Translations under genes and position numbers: made by a program
Assembly: GCF_018310695.1 (NCBI RefSeq)
Contig: NZ_JAGXCY010000002.1
Coordinates: forward strand, 186,001-250,000
Length of the DNA: 64,000 nt
Direction: 5' to 3'
Source: Paenibacillus sp. Marseille-Q4541
GTDB lineage: Bacteria > Bacillota > Bacilli > Paenibacillales > Paenibacillaceae
In this document: piece after piece, positions 24,261-33,158 of the stretch
Layout of the letters: each line of letters begins with the position of its first letter
Numbering within the stretch: the first letter of the stretch is position 1
Notes under the pieces: model-generated
Database searches by the model: none
The model's input: only the letters and a program-made list of their open reading frames with translations
What the model was told of the DNA's origin: nothing

Positions 24261-26183
24261 TTATGATTTAACTTCGATTGGTTTTTTCCATAAGCCGAGA
24301 ATCAGAGCCGATACAATCGAACCAATGATTACAGCGACTAAGAACAACAAAGCATGGTTCGCAAGTGCTGCTACGAAAATACCACCATGCGGTGCAGGAA
24401 GGTTGATGCCCCATAGTTGTGTCAGCCCGCCCGCAATACCGGAACCAACAATACAGGAAGTCAAGACACGCAGTGGATCTGCTGCTGCAAAAGGTATGGC
24501 ACCTTCGGTAATGAAGGAAAGACCAAGTACATAGTTAGTTACACCTGACTTACGTTCTTGTTCCGTAAATTTGTTTTTGAAGAACGTTGTAGCAAGAGCA
24601 ATTGCAAGGGGAGGAACCATACCTCCGGCCATTACTGCTGCCATCATTAATCCATTTTCGTTACCGCTGGAAGTAAACACACCGATAGCAAATGTATACG
24701 CTGCTTTATTGAACGGGCCACCCATATCGATGGACATCATTCCACCCAGAATAATACCAAGGAGAACCATATTTCCTGTTCCTAGATTATTCAGAATATC
24801 GATCAAGCCAAGGTTAAGCCAGCTGAAAATCGGCGAAAGAATATAGAACATAATTGCACCGGTTATCAAAAGTCCAAACACAGGATACAGTAATATCGAT
24901 TTCAAACCATCAATTGCTGATGGCAAGTGTTTAAATACTCTACGCAGACCAAGGATTACATAACCAGCAAGGAAACCGGCAGCAAGACCACCCAAGAAAC
25001 CTGCGTTCGCATTTACAGCCATGATACCACCGACCATACCAGGCATAAGACCCGGACGGTCCGCAATACTCATCGCGATGAAACCGGCAAGGATTGGAAT
25101 CAGGAAGTGGAATGCCCCGTCTCCGCCGCCAATGGTTTGCAGCAACTGGAAGATCGGACTGCTTTCACCGGCTACTTGCTCAATGAGGAAGGAAATCGCA
25201 AGAAGGATACCTCCGCCCACCACAAATGGGAGCATATGCGAGATCCCGTTCATCAAGTTTTTATAAAGCGTGCTGCCAATACTCATTTTCTCTTCAGAGG
25301 AAGAGGAAGAAGAATTCCCTTCTGCACGAAGAATAGGCGCATCGCCTTTTAATGCCTTCGTAATTAATTCTTCAGGTTTACGAATTCCGTCCGCTACCGG
25401 ACGCTGCAGTACAGGTTTTCCGTTGAAACGATCCAGGTCGACTTTTTTACCAGCCGCGATGATAACCCCTTTGGCACGGCGGATTTCATCTTCGGTCAGA
25501 ACGTTTTTCGCACCTTCGGCTCCGTTCGTCTCAACTCGAATGTTGACACCCATTTCCTTCGCTTTCTTAATGAGTGCATCTTCAGCCATAAACGTATGGG
25601 CAATTCCCGTTGGACAAGCAGTTACAGCAACGACGAAATCATCTTGTGTAGACTCTGCCTTTTCTTCTGCTATCTCCGCTTGCGGAGTGGCTTTTACAGC
25701 TTCTTCTTTCTGTTGGTCCACTTCTTCTTCTTGTTGTTTCGCATCAAATAATGCAGTCACTTCATCCGGCGTTTTCGTATTCATTAGCTGTTCAATGAAT
25801 TCGCTGTCAATCAGCAGTTTGGACAAAGCAGCAAGTGTACGAAGATGCGTATTTCCTGCTCCTTCTGGTGCTGCAATCATGAAAAACACATGCGCAGGAG
25901 CACCATCAAGGGAATCAAAATCAATGCCGGCTTTGCTTTTTGCAAATACAACCGTAGGTTCATTGACTGCTTTAGTTTTGGCATGCGGCATCGCAATGCC
26001 TCCACCAATTCCTGTGCTTGATTCTGCCTCTCTCTTGTATATCATTTCTTTGAACAGAACAGGATCATTAATACGGCCGCTCTTATTAAGGCTGGTAATC
26101 AGCTCATCAATTGCTCCATCTTTTGTTGTTGCTTGTAAATCCATAATCATTGTTTCTTTGATCATCAGATCTGTAATTCTCAT
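24261..26183 (-). CDS. fruA: PTS fructose-specific transporter EIIABC
   Basis: Imports fructose and phosphorylates it to fructose-1-phosphate. The 640 residues are in the order EIIA (about 1-150, phospho-His in GGGIAMPHAKT), a Gln/Glu/Ala-rich linker (QQEEEVDQQKEEAVKATPQAEIA), EIIB (about 180-275, phospho-Cys in TACPTGIAHTF) and membrane EIIC (about 310-630, with GFLGGLAAGFLAGY and SMDMGGP-type loops such as MSIDMGGPFNKAAY). It is the last gene of fruR-fruK-fruA, 61 bases after fruK, as in B. subtilis. Confidence 0.95.
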   Translation of the reverse strand: MRITDLMIKETMIMDLQATTKDGAIDELITSLNKSGRINDPVLFKEMIYKREAESSTGIGGGIAMPHAKTKAVNEPTVVFAKSKAGIDFDSLDGAPAHVFFMIAAPEGAGNTHLRTLAALSKLLIDSEFIEQLMNTKTPDEVTALFDAKQQEEEVDQQKEEAVKATPQAEIAEEKAESTQDDFVVAVTACPTGIAHTFMAEDALIKKAKEMGVNIRVETNGAEGAKNVLTEDEIRRAKGVIIAAGKKVDLDRFNGKPVLQRPVADGIRKPEELITKALKGDAPILRAEGNSSSSSSEEKMSIGSTLYKNLMNGISHMLPFVVGGGILLAISFLIEQVAGESSPIFQLLQTIGGGDGAFHFLIPILAGFIAMSIADRPGLMPGMVGGIMAVNANAGFLGGLAAGFLAGYVILGLRRVFKHLPSAIDGLKSILLYPVFGLLITGAIMFYILSPIFSWLNLGLIDILNNLGTGNMVLLGIILGGMMSIDMGGPFNKAAYTFAIGVFTSSGNENGLMMAAVMAGGMVPPLAIALATTFFKNKFTEQERKSGVTNYVLGLSFITEGAIPFAAADPLRVLTSCIVGSGIAGGLTQLWGINLPAPHGGIFVAALANHALLFLVAVIIGSIVSALILGLWKKPIEVKS

Positions 26184-26244
26184 GGTCTGTACTCCTTTAC
26201 TTAGGGAGGGACAATATCGTCCTTGCCCCCCACTATGATGTATG

Positions 26245-27159
26245 TTATTTCCAGCTTGTGATTTGTACTTGAGGAACTAGAGCATCAATTTGATCTTTTA
26301 CCGCAAGGTCATCTGAGAACGCAGTGGCACTACCGGATGCAACACCTGTACGGAAAGCTTGAACCACATTACCTGTTAGAACGAGCGTTCCAATAAATCC
26401 AGCAATCATGGAATCGCCTGCTCCAACTGAATTTTTCACTGTTCCGGCAGGAACATTTGCGTGAAGCACTTCGTTTTCTGTAATAAACAATGCTCCTTCA
26501 CCAGCCATAGAGATGAGAACATGCTTAGCGCCTTCTTCAAGAAGCTTCCGTCCATATTTAACTAGATCTTCTTTTGTATCAATCGTGACACCAAACAGTT
26601 CCGCGAGCTCATGATGATTAGGTTTAACCAGAAGTGGTTTATCTTTTAACGCATTTAAAAGAGCTTTACCCGTCGTATCAATGACGAACTCTGCTCCAGT
26701 ATCCTTACATACCTTAATCAATTGTTCATAAAAATTTCCTCCAAGTGATGGAGGTACGCTACCCGAAAGAATAAGGATATCGTCTTTTTTCAAATGAGAT
26801 AGTTTCGCCAGAAGAGATTTCGCTTCTTCATCTGAAATGGCAGGTCCGAGACCATTGATTTCTGTCTCATCCCCGTGCTTCAGCTTCACGTTAATTCTTG
26901 TATCATCAGAAATACTTACAAAGTCGGACGGAATCGATCCCTCGGTCAAGAAATCGCTGATGAATTTACCTGTAAATCCACCAAGAAACCCCATCGCTGT
27001 ATTCTCTGCCCCCAACTGTTTAAGCACACGAGAAACGTTGATCCCTTTACCGCCGGGTAGCTTCAAGTCGCGCTTCATACGATTTAACTCACCGAGCTGT
27101 AAATTATCGACTTCCACGATATAGTCAATGGAAGGGTTCAGTGTAACTGTATAAATCAT
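26245..27159 (-). CDS. fruK: 1-phosphofructokinase
   Basis: Phosphorylates fructose-1-phosphate to fructose-1,6-bisphosphate. The 304-residue PfkB/ribokinase-fold protein begins MIYTVTLNPSIDYIVEV and carries LPGGKGINVSRVLKQLG and the catalytic anion hole NSVGAGDSMIAGF near residue 246. ATG 27159 lies two bases after the fruR stop, with GAGGGATGAACAG upstream; the frame open to 27174 is dropped because it would begin inside fruR without a site. Confidence 0.94.
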   Translation of the reverse strand: MIYTVTLNPSIDYIVEVDNLQLGELNRMKRDLKLPGGKGINVSRVLKQLGAENTAMGFLGGFTGKFISDFLTEGSIPSDFVSISDDTRINVKLKHGDETEINGLGPAISDEEAKSLLAKLSHLKKDDILILSGSVPPSLGGNFYEQLIKVCKDTGAEFVIDTTGKALLNALKDKPLLVKPNHHELAELFGVTIDTKEDLVKYGRKLLEEGAKHVLISMAGEGALFITENEVLHANVPAGTVKNSVGAGDSMIAGFIGTLVLTGNVVQAFRTGVASGSATAFSDDLAVKDQIDALVPQVQITSWK

Positions 27160-27163
27160 CTGT

Positions 27164-27910
27164 TCATCCCTCAATTACTTTATATTTCTGACCGATGGAT
27201 ACCTTATATGGTTCAGGTACCGAATCGGTAATTAGCGTTGCCTCGTTCAAATTAAATAATTTTGCAAAAGCAACTTCGCCAAATTTACTAGAGTCGGCCA
27301 ATACATAAGTGTTACCGGACATCAAATGTGCACTTCTTTTTAATAAAGCTTCTTCTGGATCTGGAGTAGTATACCCCATTTTTACATCTACACCATTCGT
27401 TCCTATAAAAGATTTATCAAAGCGGAATTGATCCATATTTTGTAAAGCAATGCTACCAACAACTGCTTTTGTATGCGTTTTTATCAATCCACCGAGCAAG
27501 TAACTTCTAATATTTTTTGACACTAAAGCTTCCACATGGGACAACCCATTCGTAACTACGGTGATATCTTCCGCCTCTATATAAGGAATCATGGCAAGAG
27601 TGGTCGTACCTGCATCAAGGTAGATACAGTCCCCATTTTGAATTTGCTGTGCAGCAAGTTTAGCCACAATATTTTTTTCTTGAACGTTTTTGAACGTTTT
27701 TTCTTCCATGCCAAGCTCAGCGCTTTTCTGCGTGATGAGGGATGCCCCACCATGCACCCGTTTGAGCAATTGGTTCGCTTCCAGATCAATTAAATCTCGT
27801 CTAACTGTTGATTCAGAAGCTCCTAGCAGTTCAACAAGCTCTTGCAGCTTTACTACACCGTGTAATTGTAAGCGTTCTAATATTAAACGGTATCTTTCCT
27901 CGGTCAGCAT
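27164..27910 (-). CDS. fruR: DeoR-family repressor of the fructose operon
   Basis: A 248-residue DeoR regulator. The N-terminal winged helix has MLTEERYRLILERLQLHGVVKLQELVELLGASESTVRRDLIDLE, and the C-terminal phosphosugar-sensing domain has DAGTTTLAMIPYI, VVTNGLSHVEAL and DKSFIGTNGVD with GYTTPDPEEA. By analogy with other FruR proteins it senses fructose-1-phosphate. It is the first gene of the operon and is preceded by a TATAAT box and direct repeats that may be its own operator. Confidence 0.93.
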   Translation of the reverse strand: MLTEERYRLILERLQLHGVVKLQELVELLGASESTVRRDLIDLEANQLLKRVHGGASLITQKSAELGMEEKTFKNVQEKNIVAKLAAQQIQNGDCIYLDAGTTTLAMIPYIEAEDITVVTNGLSHVEALVSKNIRSYLLGGLIKTHTKAVVGSIALQNMDQFRFDKSFIGTNGVDVKMGYTTPDPEEALLKRSAHLMSGNTYVLADSSKFGEVAFAKLFNLNEATLITDSVPEPYKVSIGQKYKVIEG

Positions 27911-27930
27911 TCACATTCCTCCTGACAGCT

Positions 27931-27966
27931 ATTATAGTAACATAAAATCATTAAAAAACAATCATT
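27931..27966 (-). promoter_or_regulatory. fru operon promoter and candidate FruR operator
   Basis: On the minus strand a TATAAT (27931-27936) precedes fruR. Just upstream AATGATT occurs twice, 14 bp apart (27946-27952 and 27960-27966), on the same face of the helix over the weak -35 region. Direct repeats are usual for DeoR-family operators. From here to 28386 (about 420 bases) I see no gene and no clear structure, only AT-rich DNA upstream of the chitinase. Confidence 0.5.
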
Positions 27967-28386
27967 TTCTATCAAAAATATTCAAAATCCGTCATTAAAT
28001 GAGCTACTATGTAACAATTTTCGTAATTTATATGATTTCATTTCCGCCTGTGAGCAGTTTCACTGCTTATATCCCTTTATTCCATTTATAATCATTACCC
28101 CTATTTTTCTCAAATCTATACCCCATATGTGTCCGATTTTATCCCTACGCACATGTATAAGTCCTTTATCCCTATACGGACCCAAAATATGACAGCATGC
28201 CTTTTCATTCTACGGGATCTTCTGCTCTGTTTAGCATACCGCTCATTACTTCGTTTATCCATATGGATGACTATCGATTCGAATACGAAATTCACAGGCT
28301 TTAGGAACTATGTACAAACTTTTTATGACTTTCTATGATGAGTTTGGAAACGAAATCCAATTTCTATGACCAGAAGGAGAATGACG

Positions 28387-29655
28387 ATGACTGAAGCGAA
28401 ACGTTCCGTATCCAGATCTCTAGCCTATAAAAGTGTTGGTATTGCTCTCAGCTCTGCTCTATTGCTATCCCCCTTTACTGCTGCAGCCCAAAGTCAGAAC
28501 TCGGTAGTTTCCAAGGAATCTACTACTAATCCTTCGCCTGGAGGTTTGACCAAGTTAAGAGGTCTTAGCTTGATTCAGTACAAAGGCAGTTTTTTAGATT
28601 TGGGAGAACATCGGTTGCTCTCTCGTAAAGATATCGTTCAGGAATGGGATGATATTGACCCGGATTATTCACCGGACAAATCCATCGAAGCCGTAAAAGC
28701 ATTGCTATCAGAACAAGATTTCGAACAATTATTCCCTTACCGACTTGGCTCGGATGAATGGTTCAAGGTTGCCAAGGGAAAAGAATACTATAAGGAAAAC
28801 CAAAGTGATTATTTCTCGTATGATAACCTCATACAGGCAGTCCAAGAAGTATCCAACCTGAAAATCAAGATCAGCACACGCTCGGGTACTCCTTCACAGG
28901 AAATTGTGCGCCTTGATAAAGAAGCTAAAGTAGAGACTCTTGTCCTACGCTCCGATGATTTTAATTCAGAAGAGAATAAGATGAAAACGATAGAAACGGT
29001 TATTGTCGATTGTGGAACTTTTCTAAAGGAAGGATTCAAGAAAGATCGGAAACGAGAACTCGCTGCATTTCTGGCAAATCTGTCTCATGAAACAGGAGGA
29101 GGATGGGCAGATGCGCCTGGCGGTGAACTAAAATGGGGTCTTTTCTGGAATGAAAATATCGCGGGTCGTACCGGAGTCAATATGGACGCTTTTGTTGATC
29201 CAGCCACTGCCAAGCTATTTCCTGGTGTCAATGGTCAGCGATATTATGGACGTGGGCCGATCATGCTGAGTTGGAACTTTAATTACGGATTGTTCAGTTC
29301 TATTATCTACGGAGATAAAAATGTACTACTTAAAAATCCGGAACAAGTAGCCGCAGATGGAAAACTCGGTTATATGACAGCAATCTTATTCTGGATGACA
29401 CCGCAGGACCCAAAACCTTCTGCACATGATGTCATGGTGGGAAGATGGAAGCCAAATTCCGCAGAAAAAGCAAAAGGTCTTGTTCCTGGATTTGGTGCAA
29501 GTATTCTTGTACTGAACGGACTTGAAGCTGATCTTGGTGAAACCATCGGAAGCCCTGTTCTCCGCAGAGCCGGCCACTACCGTGACATTACCAAGCGAAT
29601 GGGCGTAGATATCACGGGAGAGAAAATAGACACGTTAAATATGAAACCATTTTAA
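28387..29655 (+). CDS. Secreted chitinase-like protein, glycoside hydrolase family 19
   Basis: Predicted extracellular endo-acting chitinase or related lysozyme-like hydrolase. The 422 residues start with a Sec signal (SLAYKSVGIALSSALLLSPFTAAA, cleavage near residue 36). Residues about 90-415 match GH19: SEQDFEQLFPYR, RKRELAAFLANLSHETGGGW with the first catalytic Glu in HETGG, ELKWGLFWNEN with the likely second Glu, the substrate signature QRYYGRGPIMLSWNFNYG, and ILFWMTPQDPKPSAHDVMVGRW. ATG 28387 is 7 bases after GAAGGAG. It stands alone and is divergent from the fructose operon. GH19 is mainly a plant and actinobacterial family, so transfer is possible. Confidence 0.85.
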   Translation: MTEAKRSVSRSLAYKSVGIALSSALLLSPFTAAAQSQNSVVSKESTTNPSPGGLTKLRGLSLIQYKGSFLDLGEHRLLSRKDIVQEWDDIDPDYSPDKSIEAVKALLSEQDFEQLFPYRLGSDEWFKVAKGKEYYKENQSDYFSYDNLIQAVQEVSNLKIKISTRSGTPSQEIVRLDKEAKVETLVLRSDDFNSEENKMKTIETVIVDCGTFLKEGFKKDRKRELAAFLANLSHETGGGWADAPGGELKWGLFWNENIAGRTGVNMDAFVDPATAKLFPGVNGQRYYGRGPIMLSWNFNYGLFSSIIYGDKNVLLKNPEQVAADGKLGYMTAILFWMTPQDPKPSAHDVMVGRWKPNSAEKAKGLVPGFGASILVLNGLEADLGETIGSPVLRRAGHYRDITKRMGVDITGEKIDTLNMKPF

Positions 29656-29677
29656 ATTATGAAAACGTATTCACAAG

Positions 29678-30043
29678 CTAGGAAGTAACGATCAGCTCTT
29701 GCTGCTTTTTAGTCAGGCTTTTAAGAACCAGATCATAAGAATGATCAATCATGGATATTACATCCTCAACGGGTAAACTTCCATGAAGATTCACAGAATT
29801 CCAATGCTTCTTATTAAGATGATAGCCGGGGACAACTTCTTCATGTTGTTCCCGCAAATTTTCGGCAATAACAGGATCACATTTCAAGGAAATATTCGAA
29901 GCTTCCTTTTTCTCATTGATAGTAATTAGGGCAAACATCTTTCCACCAATTTTCACTACAAGAGGAGCGGGTCCAAATGGGAAATCTTCCGTTGCTCCCT
30001 TTTTTGACAAACAGTAAGCTGTAACTTTATCTTTCGTAAGCAA
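29678..30043 (-). CDS. MmcQ/YjbR family protein
   Basis: A 121-residue double-wing (CyaY-like fold) protein with the family pattern GATEDFPFGPAPLVVKIGGKMFALI near residues 15-40, SLKCDPVIAENLREQH, and PGYHLNKKHWNSVNL. The family is called DNA-binding by analogy, but its function is unknown. It lies 14 bases downstream of the histidine-phosphatase gene on the same strand and is probably cotranscribed with it and the P-loop gene. The convergent chitinase ends 22 bases away. Confidence 0.85.
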   Translation of the reverse strand: MLTKDKVTAYCLSKKGATEDFPFGPAPLVVKIGGKMFALITINEKKEASNISLKCDPVIAENLREQHEEVVPGYHLNKKHWNSVNLHGSLPVEDVISMIDHSYDLVLKSLTKKQQELIVTS

Positions 30044-30057
30044 TTTTATCTCTCCTT

Positions 30058-30654
30058 TTAACTTAGAAATAAGTTATCTTTCCACAAACGATTCACCTCA
30101 GTAAGCTTCTTGTCACGAAAGATTAAGTGGTAGATATCCGGCTTTGAGGTTTGTTCCCAGAAATGATAATCATACTTCGAATGATAGTAGTTCATCATGA
30201 TTGTCATAATGTTGCCGTGCGTGCCAATAACGACATGTTTCCCTTCATACTGTTCTAGTAGTAATTCAAGTGTAGGAACGGAACGTTCTCGTGCTTGGTT
30301 CGTTGTTTCGCCCCCTTGAAGCGCATAATCTTTATCATCAAATGACACCCGAATGGCTTCAACAATTACATCCCACGTTTCCTTGTAATTGAGTCCTTTT
30401 ATTGGACGCTCTCTCAAATCTTCGTACTCCTGAATGTTAAGACCTTTTTCAGCTGCTATATACTGAACCGTTTGTATTGCTCGCTCATAGGGACTTGAGA
30501 CCACAACGTCGACCTGAATATTGGCGAATAAATCTGCTATGTATTTAGCATGAAGTAGCCCTTCTTCTGTAAGTCCTCGTGAACGTTCCTCACCATGAAT
30601 ATGTACCGATTCTGCATGTCTTACCATATAGATATGTGTATCTATCATTGTCAA
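30058..30654 (-). CDS. Histidine phosphatase (phosphoglycerate mutase-like) family protein
   Basis: A 198-residue branch-1 histidine phosphatase. The phospho-acceptor motif is YMVRHAESVH near residues 9-18, followed by RGLTEEGLLHAKYIADLF, SSPYERAIQTVQYIA (conserved Arg) and GTHGNIMTIMM (second His). The target is unknown. The start is TTG 30654, 8 bases after AAAGGAGGG, and this site overlaps the stop of the P-loop gene upstream, so the two are coupled. Confidence 0.88.
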   Translation of the reverse strand: MTMIDTHIYMVRHAESVHIHGEERSRGLTEEGLLHAKYIADLFANIQVDVVVSSPYERAIQTVQYIAAEKGLNIQEYEDLRERPIKGLNYKETWDVIVEAIRVSFDDKDYALQGGETTNQARERSVPTLELLLEQYEGKHVVIGTHGNIMTIMMNYYHSKYDYHFWEQTSKPDIYHLIFRDKKLTEVNRLWKDNLFLS

Positions 30655-30656
30655 GT

Positions 30657-31190
30657 TCAGATCCCTCCTTTCATATTATTAATGATCGTCTGAACCACTT
30701 CTTCAGGTTTCATCTGATCAGTAACGATTTTGGTTTCAAAACGGGCATCAGCGAAAGCAGCGATACAATGTTCAGCTTGCCGAAAAGTCCATCCACCTGG
30801 CGTTTCTCCACGCTTCTTCAATCTGTTGAAGATGGTTTCCCTAGAAGCAGAAAGACAAAAATGAAATACCTCTGAATCAATTTCCGAAAGACCATTCCTG
30901 ATATATTCATAATTCTCATGTTTATAGATGGTCATCGGAATGATTAGTGTCCGGTTATATTTACGTTTTAGTTCTTTCGCACAAGCTACGGTAAGTGTTC
31001 TCCACAGTTCCAAGTCTTGAAAATCATCCGTTTGCTCTTCTTTACATTTTACCTCATCCGAAATAACCTGTCTCAGCATATAACCAATCTCTTCCGGGTC
31101 AAATAACATACTATTCGGTAACATCTGATTCAGAGCTTCTGCGGTAGTTGTTTTGCCCGCTCCAAAAGCACCATTAATCATGATCATCAT
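30657..31190 (-). CDS. P-loop ATPase / small-molecule kinase-like protein
   Basis: A 177-residue P-loop protein of the shikimate/gluconate kinase-like group. Walker A is NGAFGAGKTTTAEAL near residues 6-20, the lid or switch region is LFDPEEIGYMLRQVI, and HFCLSASRETIFNRLKKRG resembles the Arg-rich lid of nucleotide kinases. The substrate is unknown; the group includes chloramphenicol phosphotransferase-like and tunicamycin-resistance (TmrB-like) proteins, and the TmrB resemblance is fair. GAGGGG lies about 11 bases before ATG 31190. It is coupled to the phosphatase downstream. Confidence 0.75.
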   Translation of the reverse strand: MMIMINGAFGAGKTTTAEALNQMLPNSMLFDPEEIGYMLRQVISDEVKCKEEQTDDFQDLELWRTLTVACAKELKRKYNRTLIIPMTIYKHENYEYIRNGLSEIDSEVFHFCLSASRETIFNRLKKRGETPGGWTFRQAEHCIAAFADARFETKIVTDQMKPEEVVQTIINNMKGGI

Positions 31191-31283
31191 AAGCGTACAC
31201 CCCTCTGCAAAACTAAACATTACATTAATAATTTCTATGTCATATACTTCTCCATTTCACTCCTGTTCCCTTGTAGAAAATAT

Positions 31284-31310
31284 AAAAAGAGAGCAGCACG
31301 AAGCTTCTCT
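31284..31310 (-). terminator. Terminator after the ferredoxin-NADP reductase gene
   Basis: AGAGAGCAGC pairs with GCTTCTCTCT around ACGAA, and the minus-strand transcript runs into TTTTTATATTTTC. Confidence 0.65.
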
Positions 31311-31323
31311 CTGAATATACTCT

Positions 31324-32337
31324 CTATTTACTAAGACTAGCAAAACGCTCATTATGAGAAGAAACCATGGCAATCTCAGTGGCTTCTGGTTCAAGATATC
31401 GTTTCGCTGCATTGACCGCGAGAACACTATCCGTAATTGCTGCGGCAATAAGAGGCACATGCCCTTCATGGGCAACTACATTTCCTGCGCCAAAAATACC
31501 AGGTACACTTGTTTCCCTTTTTTCATTTACAGCAACACGCCCATCTCTCGTGTCAATGCCCCATTTTGCAAGTGGTCCATATTCGCCTCTCATCCCGTGA
31601 TTCACTATAACTGCATCCACCCTATGGGTTTCCAGATGATCCGTTTCCCGGTGCTTAATCGTGACCTCTTGAATCGCTGTGCTGTCCCCGTGCAGCTGAT
31701 GAAGTTCATAGGGTGTTTTTAAAATTGCACTGGATTCCTTCAAACGTTTCACGTTCCGCTCCAGCCCGCCAAAGTGATCCCTGCGATGAACCACCATTAC
31801 TTCTTCGGCTACATTCACCAGTTCATTTGCCCAGTCTACAGCGGAATCTCCCCCGCCGGAGATAAGCACTTTTTTACCGCGAAAAACGTCCAATTCTTGC
31901 ACGGTATAATACAAATTAGAAACTTCATATTGGTCAATACCTTCAAAATCGAGTTTCGTCGGCTGAATAACTCCTCTTCCCATCGCGAGAATAACTGTTT
32001 TTGAATAATGTACCTTTCCTGAATCCGTTGTAAGTAAAAAATATTGATTCTCATCACGCTGGATGTCTACGACCTGTTCTCCTAAAAACAGATCAGGTTC
32101 GAACACGGTTGCTTGATTCTTCATCTGATTCACCAATTCCCTCGCCATAACCGGAGGAACTCCGCCTACATCCCAAACTGTTTTTTCAGGGTATAGCAGT
32201 ACTTGACCACCAAGTTCAGTTCCGACTTCAATGATCTTCGTTTTCATATCCCGCATTCCACAGTAAAATGCGGCATACATCCCTGCAGGACCCCCGCCTA
32301 TTATCGTAACATCGTACAGTTCATGTTCATGTTTCAT
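31324..32337 (-). CDS. Ferredoxin/flavodoxin-NADP reductase, thioredoxin-reductase-like (YumC/YcgT type)
   Basis: Moves electrons from NADPH to ferredoxin or flavodoxin. The 337 residues match the bacillary FNR family: the FAD motif VTIIGGGPAGMYAAFYCGMR near the start, the NADPH motif VLISGGGDSAVDWANEL in the middle, and GIFGAGNVVAHEGHVPLIAAAITDSVLAVNAAKRYL at the end. The thioredoxin-reductase CxxC is absent, as expected. ATG 32337 follows AGGAGGAAATCG. The promoter is overlapped by a Fur box, like the iron-regulated paralogue YcgT of B. subtilis, which suggests a role in iron release or iron-limited redox. Confidence 0.92.
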   Translation of the reverse strand: MKHEHELYDVTIIGGGPAGMYAAFYCGMRDMKTKIIEVGTELGGQVLLYPEKTVWDVGGVPPVMARELVNQMKNQATVFEPDLFLGEQVVDIQRDENQYFLLTTDSGKVHYSKTVILAMGRGVIQPTKLDFEGIDQYEVSNLYYTVQELDVFRGKKVLISGGGDSAVDWANELVNVAEEVMVVHRRDHFGGLERNVKRLKESSAILKTPYELHQLHGDSTAIQEVTIKHRETDHLETHRVDAVIVNHGMRGEYGPLAKWGIDTRDGRVAVNEKRETSVPGIFGAGNVVAHEGHVPLIAAAITDSVLAVNAAKRYLEPEATEIAMVSSHNERFASLSK

Positions 32338-32479
32338 TCGATTTCCTCCTGGTGACATCATGTCAAGTTATGTATCTCGTAATCGGTTTGGAGCCAATCT
32401 TATGTATAGGAAACGGTGTCCCTTATTAACCAAGTCATGTAATTCATGTAATTCAATTCATTAAGGATATTCTTACCTT

Positions 32480-32508
32480 ATTATATTGATATTGAAAATC
32501 ATTATCAA
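32480..32508 (-). promoter_or_regulatory. Fur-box-covered promoter of the ferredoxin-NADP reductase
   Basis: Minus strand TTGATA (32503-32508), exactly 17 bp, TATAAT (32480-32485). On the plus strand 32488-32506 reads GATATTGAAAATCATTATC, 17 of 19 matches to the Fur consensus GATAATGATAATCATTATC, and it covers the spacer and most of the -35 box. Iron-loaded Fur would block this promoter. Confidence 0.88.
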
Positions 32509-32518
32509 TAGATAATGA

Positions 32519-32558
32519 AAAAAATATAACCTGCTTTTTAAGAAGTGGCTATATTTTT
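32519..32558. terminator. Probable terminator between the FNR promoter and the GNAT at 32586
   Basis: AAAATATAACC pairs with GGCTATATTTT around a loop containing CTTTTTAAG, with A and T runs on either side. It lies downstream of the minus-strand gene that ends at 32586. Confidence 0.6.
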
Positions 32559-32585
32559 CATTTCTATTGAAAAAAGAATTGTTAA

Positions 32586-33143
32586 TTATTCCGATTTGTC
32601 AGCATACTCCATGAGCCAGCAATCTCTATATGCTCCTTCATGCCATTCGTGATTTGGCAACAATTTGATTTTTTGAAAACCACATCTCTCATAAACATGA
32701 ATTGCTCTCGTATTCCACGCCTGTGGGTCCATTACAATTCGAGCTGCTCCACATTCTCTCGTCAGATAACGAGTCATTAGCTTCATCAATTTTGTCCCGA
32801 TTCCCCGGTTCCAGTAAGAAACTTCGCCAATGAATTGATCCATCCCATAGATATGCTCACCAACTAGTCCGGTTAACCCGTACTCTTCTATTTCTTCAGA
32901 CTCTACGACATAGTACTGTATATATCCAATATCCAGTCCCTCATATTGAATGATACAAGCATGAACTTCATCCCTATTCTCATAAAAATGACGCTGTACT
33001 AGCTCCGCATCATGAGGGCGGTCTCGACCTTCATAATAACGCAGTACTTCTTGATCTGACAGCCACTTTACGAGAAGATCAGCATCTTCTGGCTGTAGTT
33101 TACGAATAGCTAATGAAGCGTCTTCTAACATCGTAATTATCAT
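32586..33143 (-). CDS. GNAT acetyltransferase similar to aminoglycoside 6'-N-acetyltransferases
   Basis: A 185-residue acetyltransferase with the layout of AAC(6') enzymes: LAIRKLQPEDADLLVKWLSDQEVLRYYEGRDRPHDAELVQRHF, then IQYEGLDIGYIQYYVV, YGMDQFIGEVSYWNRGIGTKLMKLMTRYL as the acetyl-CoA loop, and the signature MDPQAWNTRAIHVYERCGF. Similarity to AAC(6') is in pattern; real resistance activity is not shown, and many chromosomal homologues act on other amines. The ATG follows AAAGGTG at 7 bases. It lies 15 bases after the methyltransferase gene upstream. Confidence 0.8.
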   Translation of the reverse strand: MIITMLEDASLAIRKLQPEDADLLVKWLSDQEVLRYYEGRDRPHDAELVQRHFYENRDEVHACIIQYEGLDIGYIQYYVVESEEIEEYGLTGLVGEHIYGMDQFIGEVSYWNRGIGTKLMKLMTRYLTRECGAARIVMDPQAWNTRAIHVYERCGFQKIKLLPNHEWHEGAYRDCWLMEYADKSE

Positions 33144-33158
33144 AACCGATCACCTTTT

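Noticed and set aside
25270-26238. A 322-codon open frame on the plus strand
   Set aside because: It is antisense to fruA, is Ser/Ala/Thr-rich as expected from a shadow frame, and has no ribosome site. fruA is certain.
26190-26240. A GGAC/GTCC hairpin between fruK and fruA as a terminator
   Set aside because: The stem is very short, no T run follows, and fruK-fruA cotranscription is the rule.
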